Positions 20,795 through 33,295 of a stretch of DNA of 64,000 bases are shown here, in pieces. The stretch is from assembly GCF_000003815.2 (NCBI RefSeq), contig NC_049985.1, forward strand, positions 22,803,862-22,867,861, read 5' to 3'. Source of the stretch: Branchiostoma floridae. Lineage: Eukaryota; Chordata; Leptocardii; Amphioxiformes; Branchiostomatidae. The translations under genes were made by a program, and so were the position numbers. Within the stretch, counting starts at the first letter, position 1, and every line of letters begins with the position of its first letter. The notes below the pieces were generated by a model, which searched no databases, was not told the origin of the DNA, and saw only the letters and a program-made list of their open reading frames with translations.

Positions 20795-20910
20795 GCTCGA
20801 GGTGTGGCTCTCCCCAAATACGGGACCTCCATTTAACGTCCTATCCAAGGGACGTCCCTATTTGAAGTTAGACACTCCTTTTTACCAGATTGAAGCGAGG
20901 AAAGCCGTGT
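20795..20910 (-). mobile_element. SINE body fragment
   Basis: GTGGCTCTCCCC-AATACGGGACCTCCATTTAACGTCCTATCC matches the body of the SINEs at 54080 and 55860 (read in the inverse orientation at 54080). The tRNA-like head is missing or decayed. Confidence 0.6.
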
Positions 20911-21407
20911 TAACTGTTTCTCCTAAGATTACAACGTCAACTGGCATGCCAGGAGTTTTTAACCCAAGACCTCCAACATCTGGACCAAATACACAACCAT
21001 TACCACAAGCCGACGTCAAATATATCATATGAACTAACAATTGCATCAGTACGCATATTCGATATTTATTGTATTCGGTACAGCCTCTTGTATTGTTTCT
21101 TAGAGATCAAAATATGTCAACGCAGCTAGTAACATATATGGTTACAAGAAAACTTGCGTCATCACAGAACTCGTCAATTATCATACATATTTATAATTTT
21201 GTTACTTAGCAACCCGTGTATATCAACAAACAACGTTAAGAACACTTCTCCCACACCCCATAATGATTAAAGCCGTATTTATTAGTGCAGAGGTCTAAAG
21301 AACCGCCTGTATTATTGAAAGTGGTTTCGGCTATTGGTTGGCACTTGTCAAACTAAGTACCGTGTACTTCGCAGTTTAAAGTGGCACAAAGAAATGGAAG
21401 TCAGTAA

Positions 21408-21654
21408 AGCCCCCCTCTCACTTGACGTGCGGCACGCTTGCGGCATTGCTGCGTTCGGAAGATGCTCAACGAATTTCAGAGATAAAGAACGAATTTTCTT
21501 ACTTGTTGTGTATTTTGTGGTCTTCTATGTCACACTTTTACGTATTGCGCAATATCTGAATTATAACAAATCGGAGAAAATAACAAAACAGTACCGCAGT
21601 GAACGAACGCAGCAATATGCCGCAAGCGTGCCGCACGTCAAGTGAGAGGGGGCC
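21408..21654. mobile_element. MITE with about 45 bp terminal inverted repeats
   Basis: The left terminus GCCCCCCTCTCACTTGACGT, continuing GCGGCACGCTTGCGGCAT, is matched by the inverse at 21605-21654. About 247 bp, with no protein. Confidence 0.85.
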
Positions 21655-22579
21655 TTAAGGTAGCAAGACTATAACACAACAAGACGAATTTTTATCGCCC
21701 TTGAAATTATTTTGCTGTCTTTGTCGGGAACATTGCATTATATTCAGAAATCGGCGGAGGTTTCAATTAGAGGGTACTTGGAGAGTTGAGTAGAATACTG
21801 AATGTTTCTGAATGCGCGCAGGACTACTAAAATTATGGTTACTAAAATTATCAGATACCGTAAAGTAGGCGATACATTTTCTAAGTCCTCAAATTTATCT
21901 GTCCCCTATTGGAAAGTATTACTCTAATCTTGAGTTAAGACTCCTTTGAAGGTTATAGAAAAATGCTAACTATACTTATTTTGTGTTATAATGTACTATC
22001 GTGACACATTATATGTAAACGTGTCATTAACACTCAATACAAATAGTAAAAGCAAATGTTCATACATTTGAGTTCAGGTCAGTTATCCTTGGGAAATCGA
22101 CACTAGCCAAAACATCCGGACGAAAACGTTAATGAACAAACCTATTTAACCTACATTAGGGACCCACTGGGAATAAATACAATCAATTAAGCTGAAGTCA
22201 GATTGCACATTGAAAAACACGTGCCACTGGTGGTTGAAAAAAAAGTAGAGATAAAAATTAAACAAAAAGGAAGAGTAATGCACTTTTATAAAGATATATT
22301 GAGATGGCACTGTTATTTGTCGGGGCGCTAAATAGATAGACATGAAAGACACTAAATTGTCCTGAATATCTTCGGCCTGATTTGCATAACTCCCAATTTT
22401 AGATGTTTCCCATAGTTAAGCCTTGAGGTTCGCATAACATAGAATCCGTCCTTTGAAAGGGCGGTGATTTTTAGGGGGTCCATAGTTTAAGGAGGTGTCC
22501 AATACGCTTAAGGGGAAGGGCTAGCAACCCGTACCGTGCTACAGAAACAGCAAGAAAACTTGCTGCCCTATAAGCTACT

Positions 22580-22860
22580 AGGCAATACAATGTGAACAAC
22601 AACAACGTGAATATTGGCTTACGTTACTTCAATATCTCAACTAGAACGTTTTGTAGAATTCCATAGAGAGTTACAGCTATTCTTGAATAACAACAAAAAC
22701 AATATTGGCCTACGTCGTGCCACTATACCACACTATAACGTTTTGCAGAATTCTAATGAAATATTACCGCTAGTCTTGAACAACAACAAAAACAATACTT
22801 TCCTAAGCTGTGCCACTATCCCAGCCAGAACGTTTTATAGAATTCTCAGATAGCTATCCT
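22580..22860. repeat. Three-copy 92 bp tandem repeat
   Basis: GAACGTTTTGTAGAATTC and variants at 22645, 22737 and 22829, each followed by a TTGAATAACAACAAAAACAA-like block. Confidence 0.7.
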
Positions 22861-22869
22861 AACACATAC

Positions 22870-23070
22870 CTTCTCCTTCTGTACCCGTACCCCCGACACC
22901 ACTCCGGATCCCCTGGCCCTCGGGACGATCATACCCATCGCCATCCCCCTCACAAACCGAACTTTCCTCTTGAGACGACTCCCCCTCTCCATTCTGCACG
23001 TACCCGTACCCCAAATACCTCCGACACCAAGCTCCGAACTCCCTTCCTCTGACAATCCCAGCGCTCTAAT
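22870..23070 (-). CDS. Coding-like GC-rich segment with a good donor
   Basis: The minus strand ends in GAAGGAGAAG|GTATGT, a strong donor. Two frames are open. One reads REFGAWCRRYLGYGYVQNG followed by a Gly/Glu/Ser-rich run; the other is basic and leaves phase 0, which would fit CNBD2-like exon 1. Higher GC than its surroundings. No family recognised; it may be an unassigned exon or chance. Confidence 0.3.
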
Positions 23071-26000
23071 TGAGATTTGTACCGTTGTTTTGCCACCTTT
23101 TTATCAACACGCTTCGCCCCGAGATTAACCTTTCTATCAATTTGGACAATTAACCTCTTGAGGACTGTATGTTGGGTCCCACGCGCTTGGAAGGCATCAT
23201 CAAATTAAATACTTGGGAGGCGTGACTACAAAAACATATGATCAATTTCAGCTAAACTAAACACATAAAGAGTACATTGTATATCAGGCCACATTTGACT
23301 GCATTTATTTTAGTAAATTTAACGGTTACAAAATACCTTGCCGGCTCTATATTTCTGACAAACAAATAGCAAAAAAAATTGAATAATTTGCCGCACGCAA
23401 GAAAGTTCTTTTTCTATTTCTATTTCTAGAAGTATTTGTCAAACAAGTCAACAATGACAGCCACCGGCCAACTACTTGCCGAATCCTTCCTATTTGTAGG
23501 TCTCCAAAAAGTGTCTGATAGATGCTATGTATATCATACATCTCGTTTGATTAACTTCAATACTAAATTTAAAAAAAAAAACTATTTACCAAGTGACAAA
23601 AACCTCGGAAGCTTCGGTCAATGCCACAAAGCACAACTTTTGGACGGCCCAAACATCGATGCCAAAGGTCAAGTACAGGGAAAGGACTAGGTATTTGGAG
23701 TTGAGTGGGAATGTATATCTAGCACTCACCTTGTTGAATACACTCGTTCCATATGGGCTCAGTGAATATGTACAATGCCAATGTACTTGAATCAGTGATT
23801 CATACTGTTTTCTAGTTCCGACTTAGAAGCGTTGAAAATAACGCCCTGTAACCACTTAAAACATAATTACAACATGGAATAGACCTAATTTGTATTGTGG
23901 CGATAGTAATTTACTACTACATTTGACATAAAGCTTTTAACTCCGTCATTGCCAAGCACAAGTTAAGTGGAGTTTTCTATAGAAATGGAGTTGTAGAGTG
24001 CAAAGGTTAAAGCATTTCGTTTGTGTGGTTACCGGTTGTGGCCCAATAACGAACGCAATGTACACACACATGGACAGTGGCAAAATCATAACCTTCTTGC
24101 GACGGTGATAAGCAGTGAAGAAACAATGATCTGAAATGAATATAAATAACATTATACCAAACAAAGCACAGTATCAATTTTGCGATTATAGAAAAACGTT
24201 GGGTTATTTTTCTGTTTTATGATGACGCTAATTTTCTAACAGACCATTAGTCCCTGCCAATATTTTTTGAACTTATTTCCGGTAAAAAAAAATTAAACTT
24301 GCTGGGAAAAAGACAGGTTTGTGCTATATGGTTGGTAACATTTCAACAAAGTGACTTGTGGGTGTATTCTTTTAGCAAGAAAGCCTTTATAACGTCTTTC
24401 AACACAAACTAAAAACGTTCTATTAGATTACATTGTGACATACATTTTTCCATTAACAGTACTGCTAAATAGGACATATGGCCACATTTCCAGACACTGA
24501 AAGCCTTCTCCAAATTACATTAGGCAATTACGCTCCTGAATGACTAACTCACTCGTTGCCCCTTTGTCTTCTAAGTGTTTAAAGTGCCATTATTTTCCCA
24601 TGATCGTTCTATACGGACAAACAAAGACCAACCGGGAAGTTTGCAGAAAGGAGCATTCCTTGGTGGTCGTTGCTTTTCGATGTACTGCATGTACTAGCAA
24701 GCCGCTAGGGGGCCCAAATCTAATCATTTTGCTGTCTTATCAAGACCAAAATACATACCAATTACCAACTATCAAAAGAGTCGATCCATGTGACTGATTT
24801 CTCGAGTTATCACACTGAGACTGTAAGCGCTCTTACACATAAACGCGCACAAACACATACAGACACACACGCACGCAAACACAAACAAACATACACTTCT
24901 CGCTACAAGATATGTCAAACGCATTTTTGCGGTAGTATTTATTGAATAGAAGTTATCATTACAATTAGGATACGAGAAAATTTAGATGCTATGATCAATG
25001 CTATGAGTCTGTCCTCTTCTTGGGAGCGTGCAGATAATTTTGACGTATTTGCTTGACAAACATACCACAGGTTGACCTAATTGACCCTTAGTCAGAAGTG
25101 CCCAATCGGGACGGCAAGGACGTTGGTAAGGTGAAACGGTGGTGACTACGCAAGCGACTGTTTAAATTACGTCTCGCGAGACTTTACGGGTCATATGTTC
25201 TTCCTGTGGATAACTACATTTTATAAATAGCACAAAACTCAATCAATCAATCAATCAATCGATCAATTATAAAGCATTCAGTCACAGAAACCTCAATGAA
25301 GTAATTATTGTGTATGGATTGTGGGCTAACTTATTTGGTACCCTCTATACTAGTAATAACGGTTTCTTAAAAATCTGTTTCGATTCCTGTCGAGGTAGGT
25401 GTTTATCAAACACTAGACAGAAATCAAGTCAGTTCAGTAAGCCGTTGCCTAAGCTCTGCTTGGAGAGTATTCAAATACCGGTACCAGCTGTGGACTGTAC
25501 CACACCTTCAAGATGGGGGTGTCGTTCAATTATATTTGAGTAGAAATACTATTTTGGCGCCCATGAGTGAACGTGTGTCATCATAGCCCATACTAGCCAA
25601 CGACATGACAAAAAAAATACATGCAGCAAAGCGATCTTGTCTCTAATTTAGCGAGAAGAAGTCGAATTCACGAGGTAGAATACGATTCTTGCGTATTGTA
25701 GATTTTATTGTACATTGTGTATACATCTCATGTAACTTTTGTTGCGACCTGTACTGAATCTAGTGGATATGTTTGTACAATAAAGGTCTTCATTCATTCT
25801 AATTTAGTTGCAAACACACTTAGTTACACAATCGAATCGCAAATACCCCCGGAAGGATGGTCACGCCATGTTGGTTCCATGGTCACGAAGAACGAATGGT
25901 AAAGTTATGTATCGAAACGCCGCCTTGCGATCTAAAGTGAGAATGCAAGTTCTAATGGCGGGGCCAGTGTGTTTCAACCTCCTTGGTCTGGGTCAATATA

Positions 26001-28170
26001 AGCCGTGGAGTGTTTCTTTAGTTCTCTACCCCCTATTCACGTACTAAGTGCTCTTTAACAAAAAATTAGGTCAACTTTTACTCAGGTATTGATTCTAACA
26101 AGGAGGTTTCAACATTGTTAAAAACTCTTTTGTTCTAAAAATTCCAGAAAAATCACTGTAAATGTCAGAGGAGAAAGAATTATCAATCGATATACCACTC
26201 TTTATAAATCTTTATACTCTGTCAAGAATGTATAACAAAAATCAGCAAATACCGAAAAATCGAACAGTATCTTTAGAGTTATATTTTCAATAATGATAAA
26301 GAAAATAATTTCTTAATATTTTTTTTGTGTGGAAAACATCGGGAAAAACACTGCCACTTGTATATACATCCACTTTTCAAAGACCCATCACAATAACAAC
26401 CCTATTTTCGTATATCAGCATGAAAGTTCAACCCTTTTATCGCAATTGCCTGTTATCATTACGATCTTTTGATTACATCTCGTATTTGTAGTCACAGATC
26501 ATTAAACACGCAACAAGACTGCAAATTGGTTGGTCTAAAAATGGAGCCGCCATGTTTTTTTGTTTGTCCACAGGTGGCGGCCATGTTGACACACACTCTC
26601 AAGCACCTTGTAGTGGGGCAAAGGTCATAGATGATGGTTCTTGTTAATAGGTAGGTGTTGTCATGATAAGTGTCTACTGGTATTTACATCATGTCATTGC
26701 CTCGCAACGTCCGGAAAACATACTATAAAAGATGTCACCGCTACAGCTTTTGTGTCTTTCATGATTGCAAATCACATTGTATCATTTTACTGAGAGGGAT
26801 ATTCAAACCTGCCAATGTATTCGTTGCAAAACGTACGAAAGTCGATGTACTTTTGTTGTGCCAATATACATATCTGTAAAGGTTTTTTGTACACTAAAGC
26901 TGCAAAAAAGAAGCACTTTTGAGCACGAAAATGTAAAAGGTACAATGTATCATATGCAAGTCTATTTCAGAATCAGTTCAATTTATCACCTCAGATCATG
27001 GTAGAAGTAGCAGTGGTGTAAGTCGGCATGCAAACTATAGGTTAACCACATAAGGTAAGAGTATCATAAAAAAACATATTAAGCAACGGGATATCAAAAC
27101 CATACGTTCCATTGTAATACCATAGAAAGATGCTAGGTGGGCTACAATGTAATAATCTCTCCCTTTTGCCAGCTCTTACTAATTTAAAATAAAAACAAAC
27201 AAACAAATATCATCAATTTTACTGACGACTAATCGAGTTAGGCTGTACACAAACAATCAGACTGGCACACACAAGGTAATAACTGGAATAAGATACAGTG
27301 TATATATTGTCCCTTTGTATTTATCAACTCAAAGCTCAGACGTGGTGAATAAGGTGGTTATAGGAATCGAGTAGAAAGTATGGCACCGTATACATCTCAG
27401 GGGGGGTCATTAACCCTTTAATTTTAAACACACACGAACTTCTCTATACTTCCTCTGCATTGTACGATATTGTCAGCACAGTTCCTGTGGTGTACTCTCT
27501 CTTGTTCTGCATTGATTCATGTGAGTGAAAAGAATGCCAAAGAAAAGTTCCGGTTGAAGTAAACTACACCCTGCCCTGCGTCACAGATCTGCTATTCTTT
27601 ACAGGTCAGGTGAAACGTGACTTTTAACCTCGGACCACCATCCAAGAAGGCACGTGTAACAGTACATGCCACTATAATTATACTCTATTGAACTAAAATA
27701 ATTTATGTACATGACAATTAATGCTCATTGGCATTAGAGACTAAAAAGAGGAAGAGACCATAAATATAATGTATAAAAGCGGTGGAAAATGAACTATATA
27801 GCCATGCCCACGATGCTATTTTGAAATAAGTACTAGATAGTTCATTGAAATCTAAAAAATGTCATCAAGAATTTTAAACCTCACCGATCATCTTCATGCT
27901 TTTAAAACATTCGACATGTTTATTTTCGAAAACGCTGGACAGCTTATCAAACCCACCATGGCCAAATAGCTAAAAGAACTAGATCATAAGAATGGGGGTT
28001 TTGCAATAAAGTTATTAATATATCTTTGTAAACTAACTCAAATTGAACACTAGTCTGAATGTATAGAGAATTATATTAACCAGCCATAGACCCTCTCTGA
28101 CATATTATGACCAGCCCCTTTAAACAATTTTATAACGGGGATCTAGCGTTAGATCTCAAAATTCGGTTGC
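23071..28170. other. Long intronic or intergenic stretch
   Basis: Mostly AT-rich. Seen in it: a LINE-type 3' end at about 25690-25805; TCTCGCGAGA at 25172-25181; ATCA repeats at 25242-25265; paired GCCGCCATGTT / GGCGGCCATGTT motifs at 26545-26586. No supported exon. Confidence 0.4.
25690..25805 (+). mobile_element. LINE-like 3' end
   Basis: Ends TACAATAAAGGTCTTCATTCATTC, the same kind of terminus (CAATAAAG plus ATTC repeats) as the LINE at 818-1330 read on its own strand. Confidence 0.45.
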
Positions 28171-28332
28171 CCAGGTGTTAATACTATGCACATTTTTTAC
28201 ACAGGGTATAAATCCTATCCAATCTTTTACAATCAGATTTAGAATTCTAGAAACAGCAGTTCTCTTGTTTCGCTTGATATTATATACTAATACAATTACA
28301 CCAAGTCTCAGTGCCAGCTCAAAGAGCGATTG

Positions 28333-28761
28333 TCAGCTGACAACACCTTCAATGACTTCAGAAGGAACAACTTTGGACTTGAAATGGTTACAGTAACGTA
28401 TTCTAAATTGCTTTGCTAGTTTGAATTCACAACTTGAAACATACATCAAACGTGTCAAAGATTCATTGAACCGACACGTTGTAATGTACACTCTCGACCT
28501 ATGGCCATGTAATTCATGATGATCCGTTAACCCATTGAGATATCGTCTTTCAACGTCTAAAACAAAATCGTCCCTTGCAGTTCCATCAAAGCCAATAGGA
28601 TGCCAAAAACGACACCAATTGTCCAAATAGCTGTCTATCACTCCAACATTTACAATAACAACGTGTTGAGAACGTAAGATATCAAAACTGGAAGTAGAGA
28701 TGTAGTAACTTAGAAAGCCGTTGGGAGGAGTCAATATCAAACTTGACCTTTGTTGTCCCAC
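28333..28761 (-). CDS. Unidentified 142-codon open frame
   Basis: Open on the minus strand from near 28761 to a stop at 28333. Contains a Trp-rich piece WCRFWHPIGFDGTARDDFV and HGHRSRVYITTCRF. An AG (CTACTTCCAG) just before FDILRSQHVVIVNVG could be an acceptor. Composition looks more protein-like than its surroundings, but I recognise no family. It could be a host exon or part of a transposon gene. Confidence 0.3.
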   Translation of the reverse strand: MGQQRSSLILTPPNGFLSYYISTSSFDILRSQHVVIVNVGVIDSYLDNWCRFWHPIGFDGTARDDFVLDVERRYLNGLTDHHELHGHRSRVYITTCRFNESLTRLMYVSSCEFKLAKQFRIRYCNHFKSKVVPSEVIEGVVS

Positions 28762-28845
28762 CTTCTACATACCTACTCAATATCATTAGGATCCATGAAC
28801 AGCTTCTTTAGTTCATATTCACTAATTATCTCTCTCTCACGTACA

Positions 28846-28852
28846 CACACAC

Positions 28853-28929
<77 letters not shown>

Positions 28930-29016
28930 TACACACACACACACATACATACACACACACACACACAAACAACACTCACACACACACGTACACACACAAT
29001 CGCACACACAGACACT

Positions 29017-29067
<51 letters not shown>

Positions 29068-29160
29068 ACGCACGTGCACACACACACGCAGACACTCACA
29101 CACACACAAACATACACACACACGCATAAACACACACACACACACTCACACACACACACG
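28846..29160. repeat. CA microsatellite, about 315 bp
   Basis: Near-continuous CA with occasional TACA, AACA, CGCA and CTCA interruptions. It creates spurious His/Thr and Cys/Val frames. It begins about 70 bp past the donor of the exon at 29228-29359. Confidence 0.97.
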
Positions 29161-29227
29161 GCATGAAATCATAGCCTTTTCGATATCAGAATGATTATAA
29201 GCTACAAGTCCATCGATAAACTTGTAC

Positions 29228-29359
29228 CTTTACTTCTTCTTCTGTGCGATACACCTCGTGCCACGTCGACGCCCTTCTCTTGAACGTTGTAGACCGATGA
29301 AAGTCGTACAGAGGGTAGAAGTCCTCTATCACGGACGTAGAGTGCCGTCGACTCATCAT
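29228..29359 (-). CDS. Candidate first coding exon (alternative 5' end of the CNBD2-like gene?)
   Basis: ATG ATG AGT CGA at 29359 opens 44 codons (MMSRRHSTSVIEDFYPLYDF, then HRSTTFKRRASTWHEVYR) to donor GTAAAG|GTACAAG, phase 0. CNBD2-like exon 1 begins in phase 0 about 10.5 kb downstream, so a join is possible but unproven. Upstream on the minus strand are a CCCAATCATTGGG palindrome (about 29467-29479) and two to three ACGAAGG-TAGCCGGC units, plausible promoter or 5' UTR sequence. Confidence 0.5.
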
Positions 29360-29479
29360 GGTTAACACGGGGGACCCTTTTGGTTTCCGATGCGAAAGCA
29401 CCGAATAAACTTCGTCCAATGCCGGCTACCCTTCGTCTTACGCCGGCTAACCTTCGTTCAACGTCCCCCAATGATTGGG

Positions 29480-31020
29480 ACTGAATATGCAAACCGTGTT
29501 GTTGAACATACAGTCTCGGTGGTCGTATTAACTCAGACTGCAGCACAAGTTTTCCACCTGTTGTTGTCAGTAGCCCGTTGCTATTGTCAGTCGGTCGGTC
29601 TCTCGGACACCGTCACTGCTTTTCAAAGCCACGAGTGTTTAGTTTTGCGGTACCATTTAACGTCTGCGCTTTGTATGGACGGATGTCGACCAATTTAGAC
29701 AGACTTTGGGGAGGGGTGCCTTCTTTATATAGGCACATTCTCTGTTAGTAAATAACCGTAAAAATCTGCTCGCTAAACAAACACACACCGGGCTTATGAC
29801 CAAGACGAGGTTAAGAAGCCCCGTGATTCTAAAATCCGCACGTATCGCATTCAAACCACTTAACTGTTGTGTAGAAAGAATAACCGTTAAGTGATTTTGC
29901 CTTTTAAAAGTAAAAACAAGAACTGCACCGCACAAGCGTTGTCAAATTAATGTCGTTTTAGACATTACGTGTGGCAGGCATTGTGTATATGTTACAAGTA
30001 GACAGCATTTTCGTGCTAGACACATGGGTTTGTTGCTTGGCTCTTGCTCAAAAAACATCCGTTTCCTGACCTAAAACTTCTCAATTGCGATCGATTTCAG
30101 GTGCACAATTCTGGCGACCGACTTAGTGGTACAAGACATACTACTAATTATGTGGATCGATACAGTGGTACAATGTTTGGACGTGTGAGGCGCCCTCTTT
30201 TAGAAGGATTTTGTCGTCCTGCGAACAGGTGCAGCAGACCTATCCTGACTGTCCATCACAATTAGCAGCTCAACCAATGAGAGAGAGGCAATTAGCGAAT
30301 CAACCAATAAAAAATAGCGTGAAAAATAGTGTTCCGTCTAATGTTATGGGGTAGATTTCCAGGTGTCTCTGGCTATTTTTAAATTCTGCAGGCTGTAACG
30401 ATCAACAAATACGGCCTAAGCTCGTCGTGTCGACTGTATTGTGACAGGGGCTTAACAGACCATGTACAACTAATGAGTATGTGTCATACAGTATGGTGGT
30501 TCAATAAATCATTACTGGAGACTGACATGGTTAGACCAAGCACAGATTAGATCCTGTCAATACATGATAACTGGCTATTCATTCCCTCTTTTTCATTAAA
30601 GGCTGCAACCTCGCTACGACCTTTGAGGGACCAAAGGCTCAACGACATGATTTTCATAATGAAGAAAGATTTCCCTTTTTTTAAATTCTGTGCGTTTTGA
30701 TGTATTGCAAAGCATACTTTTGCATCTTGCATTTTGACAACAAGGTCACGCTAGTTAGGCACTTTTCGGTCGCTCCTCGAAAGCCGTTTAGTTGAAAGTT
30801 AACTACTTTTTTCCACCCATTAGCTTATTGGAATACTTATAGTATTTCTGATGTGGTACCGTTGATCAATTTGTATGTATGGTTCTATAGCGGTCCTTCG
30901 TCGGTCTATATTCAATAGGAAAATGTAAACCACATATACATTATCATACCGCCACGTTTACAACAATATCTCTAACGTTAGCCGTACTGAATTTACAAAT
31001 TGTCAACGCATCATTTTCTA
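29480..31020. other. No gene recognised
   Basis: Mixed-composition sequence. The plus-strand frame 29390-29698 has no splice support. No clear repeat structure noted. Confidence 0.35.
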
Positions 31021-31321
31021 CAGTTACATGTTGCTGTTACAGCCTACATTTGTCACTTCTTCTGCGTATCTTTTGTGTATCCTTTGTCCTACTAAAGTCG
31101 TAATATCGTAATTGTAACACACCGCGGAATTGCACGGGGAACAGGCACGTGGTTGGGAGGAGGTTCCAAAAACATCTCGGAAGAGACACGGCACAATTAA
31201 CTGGTACTGGAAATTGAAGATTGCTGTTGAATCACGCTCGTCTTGTGCCGTGAGCACATGTGATTATTATCTACAAATCTGTTGAAGAACGTGACAGTGT
31301 ATTCGTCCCACGACGAGCTCG

Positions 31322-31475
31322 CCTACCCCGAAAAAAACAGAAAACGTTTTGGTCTTGTTGTCTTCGAATGCATCGTTGTAGAAGCCTTTTGAAAATGTGT
31401 TGAACACGTGGATGTCTGAAATGTGCATATCTCGGAACTCACTGTTGTTGCACTTGTAGATCTCCTTAAATTCAT
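31322..31475 (-). CDS. Unassigned exon-like segment
   Basis: On the minus strand a 50-codon frame reads DEFKEIYKCNNSEFRDMHIS then DIHVFNTFSKGFYNDAFEDN, followed by KTKTFSVFFG and a possible donor GGG|GTAGGC. Its residue mix is protein-like. The upstream AG (AAATAAATCAG) lacks a pyrimidine tract and its phase does not fit the exon at 32762-32785. Family not recognised. Confidence 0.35.
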
Positions 31476-32761
31476 CGCTGATTTATTTGGCGGTATTATG
31501 ATTAATGCCGGTATTATGACAATGAATGTTATATATAGACCTAAAACTTTGTCCCAACTCTTGTTAACGATATCTTGACCCATGTCTTATAGATTACAGC
31601 GTTAATGATTTTCTATTTATCGTGAAAATACTATGTCGTGCTCTTTCAGACTTTTCTTGCAAACTGTTATAAATTAATGGAAATGAAGCTGTACTTCTAA
31701 CTAAGTCGTAGATCGAATAGCTTTTGTTAACAGGTATGAGTTACAAGAAAGATAGGAAATCCCTAAATTCCTAACTTCGTTTGCGTGAAAGCTTCATTGT
31801 AAACTACATTCCAATTTCACTCTTTCAACTTCAACTTGTAACTTTTTTCTATTCAGTAACAAACGTTCTAACTATAGACTCCCACTACGGTAAATGGGCA
31901 GCAAAGCAATTTGCTTGAGCAATAATGGTTTGTCAACACAGCCCGACAAATATTAGGTGTCTCTGTGTGTTTAGCAAGTGTTTAAGTTGTGTGCTTACGG
32001 GTCCTTTTTATCACGTTGGGTTAAGAATTAGGGTGAGTCAAGAGGCGGTGATTAAACGTGTGTTTGACAAGGGGAAACATGGTGTGGACATCAAAAGACG
32101 GAAAGTCGGGAGGTCAATAGCACGCTACCTGATTGTGTTTTCTGTCAAAGATCGTCTGGGAAGTGGTCTTGAATGGTAACGCTAGTTTGCATTTATCCAC
32201 AGAGTAACATATATCCGTTATTTCCCAAAACATTACTACGGACGTTGAATCTATACCGTAATACAATGTTACATTGTGTTTAGAAACAACGGATATAGAT
32301 TACCCGCAGATAAAGGTGAACTAGTGTTAACTAGTTTTCTGTCAAAGCTGAAAGATTTACCAAAAATTGATTTTTAACGCATCTTCTATCTGACTGACAT
32401 CCGCGCGCACACCAATTTTGTTCCGTTAAAATAAATGAAAAAAACAACAACGCACGGACTCCTTTCGATCAATCAATGAAAGATATCGATGTTTATATCA
32501 AGCCACCCCAAATTTTCACTGAGAGAAATGTTCTGCGTGTGTGTGATCTTGGCCGTCGTACTCTTAACCAAATGATCACATGGAAGCCAGAATCTTGAAG
32601 CGACACCAAGCGGTGTTGATCTGAAGTGCACCTGTCTTCATAACATGTATTAAGAAAATGTTTAAAGGGTGAACAGACATCGTTATGAAACAAATGTCGT
32701 TTTGTTCATACATATCATAAGACTGATCATGGATATGTACTAAATTATGCAGGCATCCTAC

Positions 32762-32785
32762 CGTTTCAATTCGCTTCTTTTTGCT
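32762..32785 (-). CDS. Candidate 24 bp micro-exon
   Basis: Acceptor CTATGTTTCAG, eight codons SKKKRIET, donor ACG|GTAGGA, phase 0 on both sides. It follows the candidate first exon at 33167-33295 in phase. Very small, so chance remains possible. Confidence 0.4.
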
Positions 32786-33166
32786 CTGAAACATAGAAAG
32801 AAAATATGTCAGTACAAGTTTTTCATCAATCAAGACATTGTAAGGCCAAGATTAAATGACTTAAGAATTTGTATGGTACCTTCTTGCCGCGTAGAGGTCA
32901 CAGCAAAACTAAATCATGCTGAACGTTAATGAATACAAAATAAATCAGTTTAATTTTTTTACAGTAAATAGATTCAAATTTTCCTCGCTTTAAGCTAAAG
33001 AAGAATATAGAATATAAGAATAGCTATTTTCCGATGATACGCTTCTCTACCTGCATTAGGAATATGAAATTATTTCCAATACCAGGATATTAGGATGATG
33101 CAAAAATTGCAAATACAAACAGAAAATGATCAACATCTAGACCAAAAATAAACGTTTGTACCTTAC

Positions 33167-33295
33167 CTTTTCTATGGACAGTCTAGTCCGAAGCCTTGCC
33201 ATCTTGCTCCGGTGTACAATCCCGTCGTGTGTAGAATCTACGGAGTCAACCCTCGAGATACCGGCGACGCTCTCCGCGAGTCTCGGCTGGGCCAT
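33167..33295 (-). CDS. Candidate first coding exon
   Basis: ATG at 33295 opens 43 codons (MAQPRLAESVAGISRVDSVD, then HRSKMARLRTRLSIEK) to a strong donor GAAAAG|GTAAGG, phase 0. GC-rich in AT-rich surroundings. It starts about 0.9 kb past the end of the GABBR2-like gene on the same strand. It may be the distal first exon of the CNBD2-like gene or start a separate short gene. Confidence 0.5.

Noticed and set aside
28750-29166. His/Thr and Cys/Val open frames of 80-138 codons
   Set aside because: Products of the CA microsatellite read in different frames.
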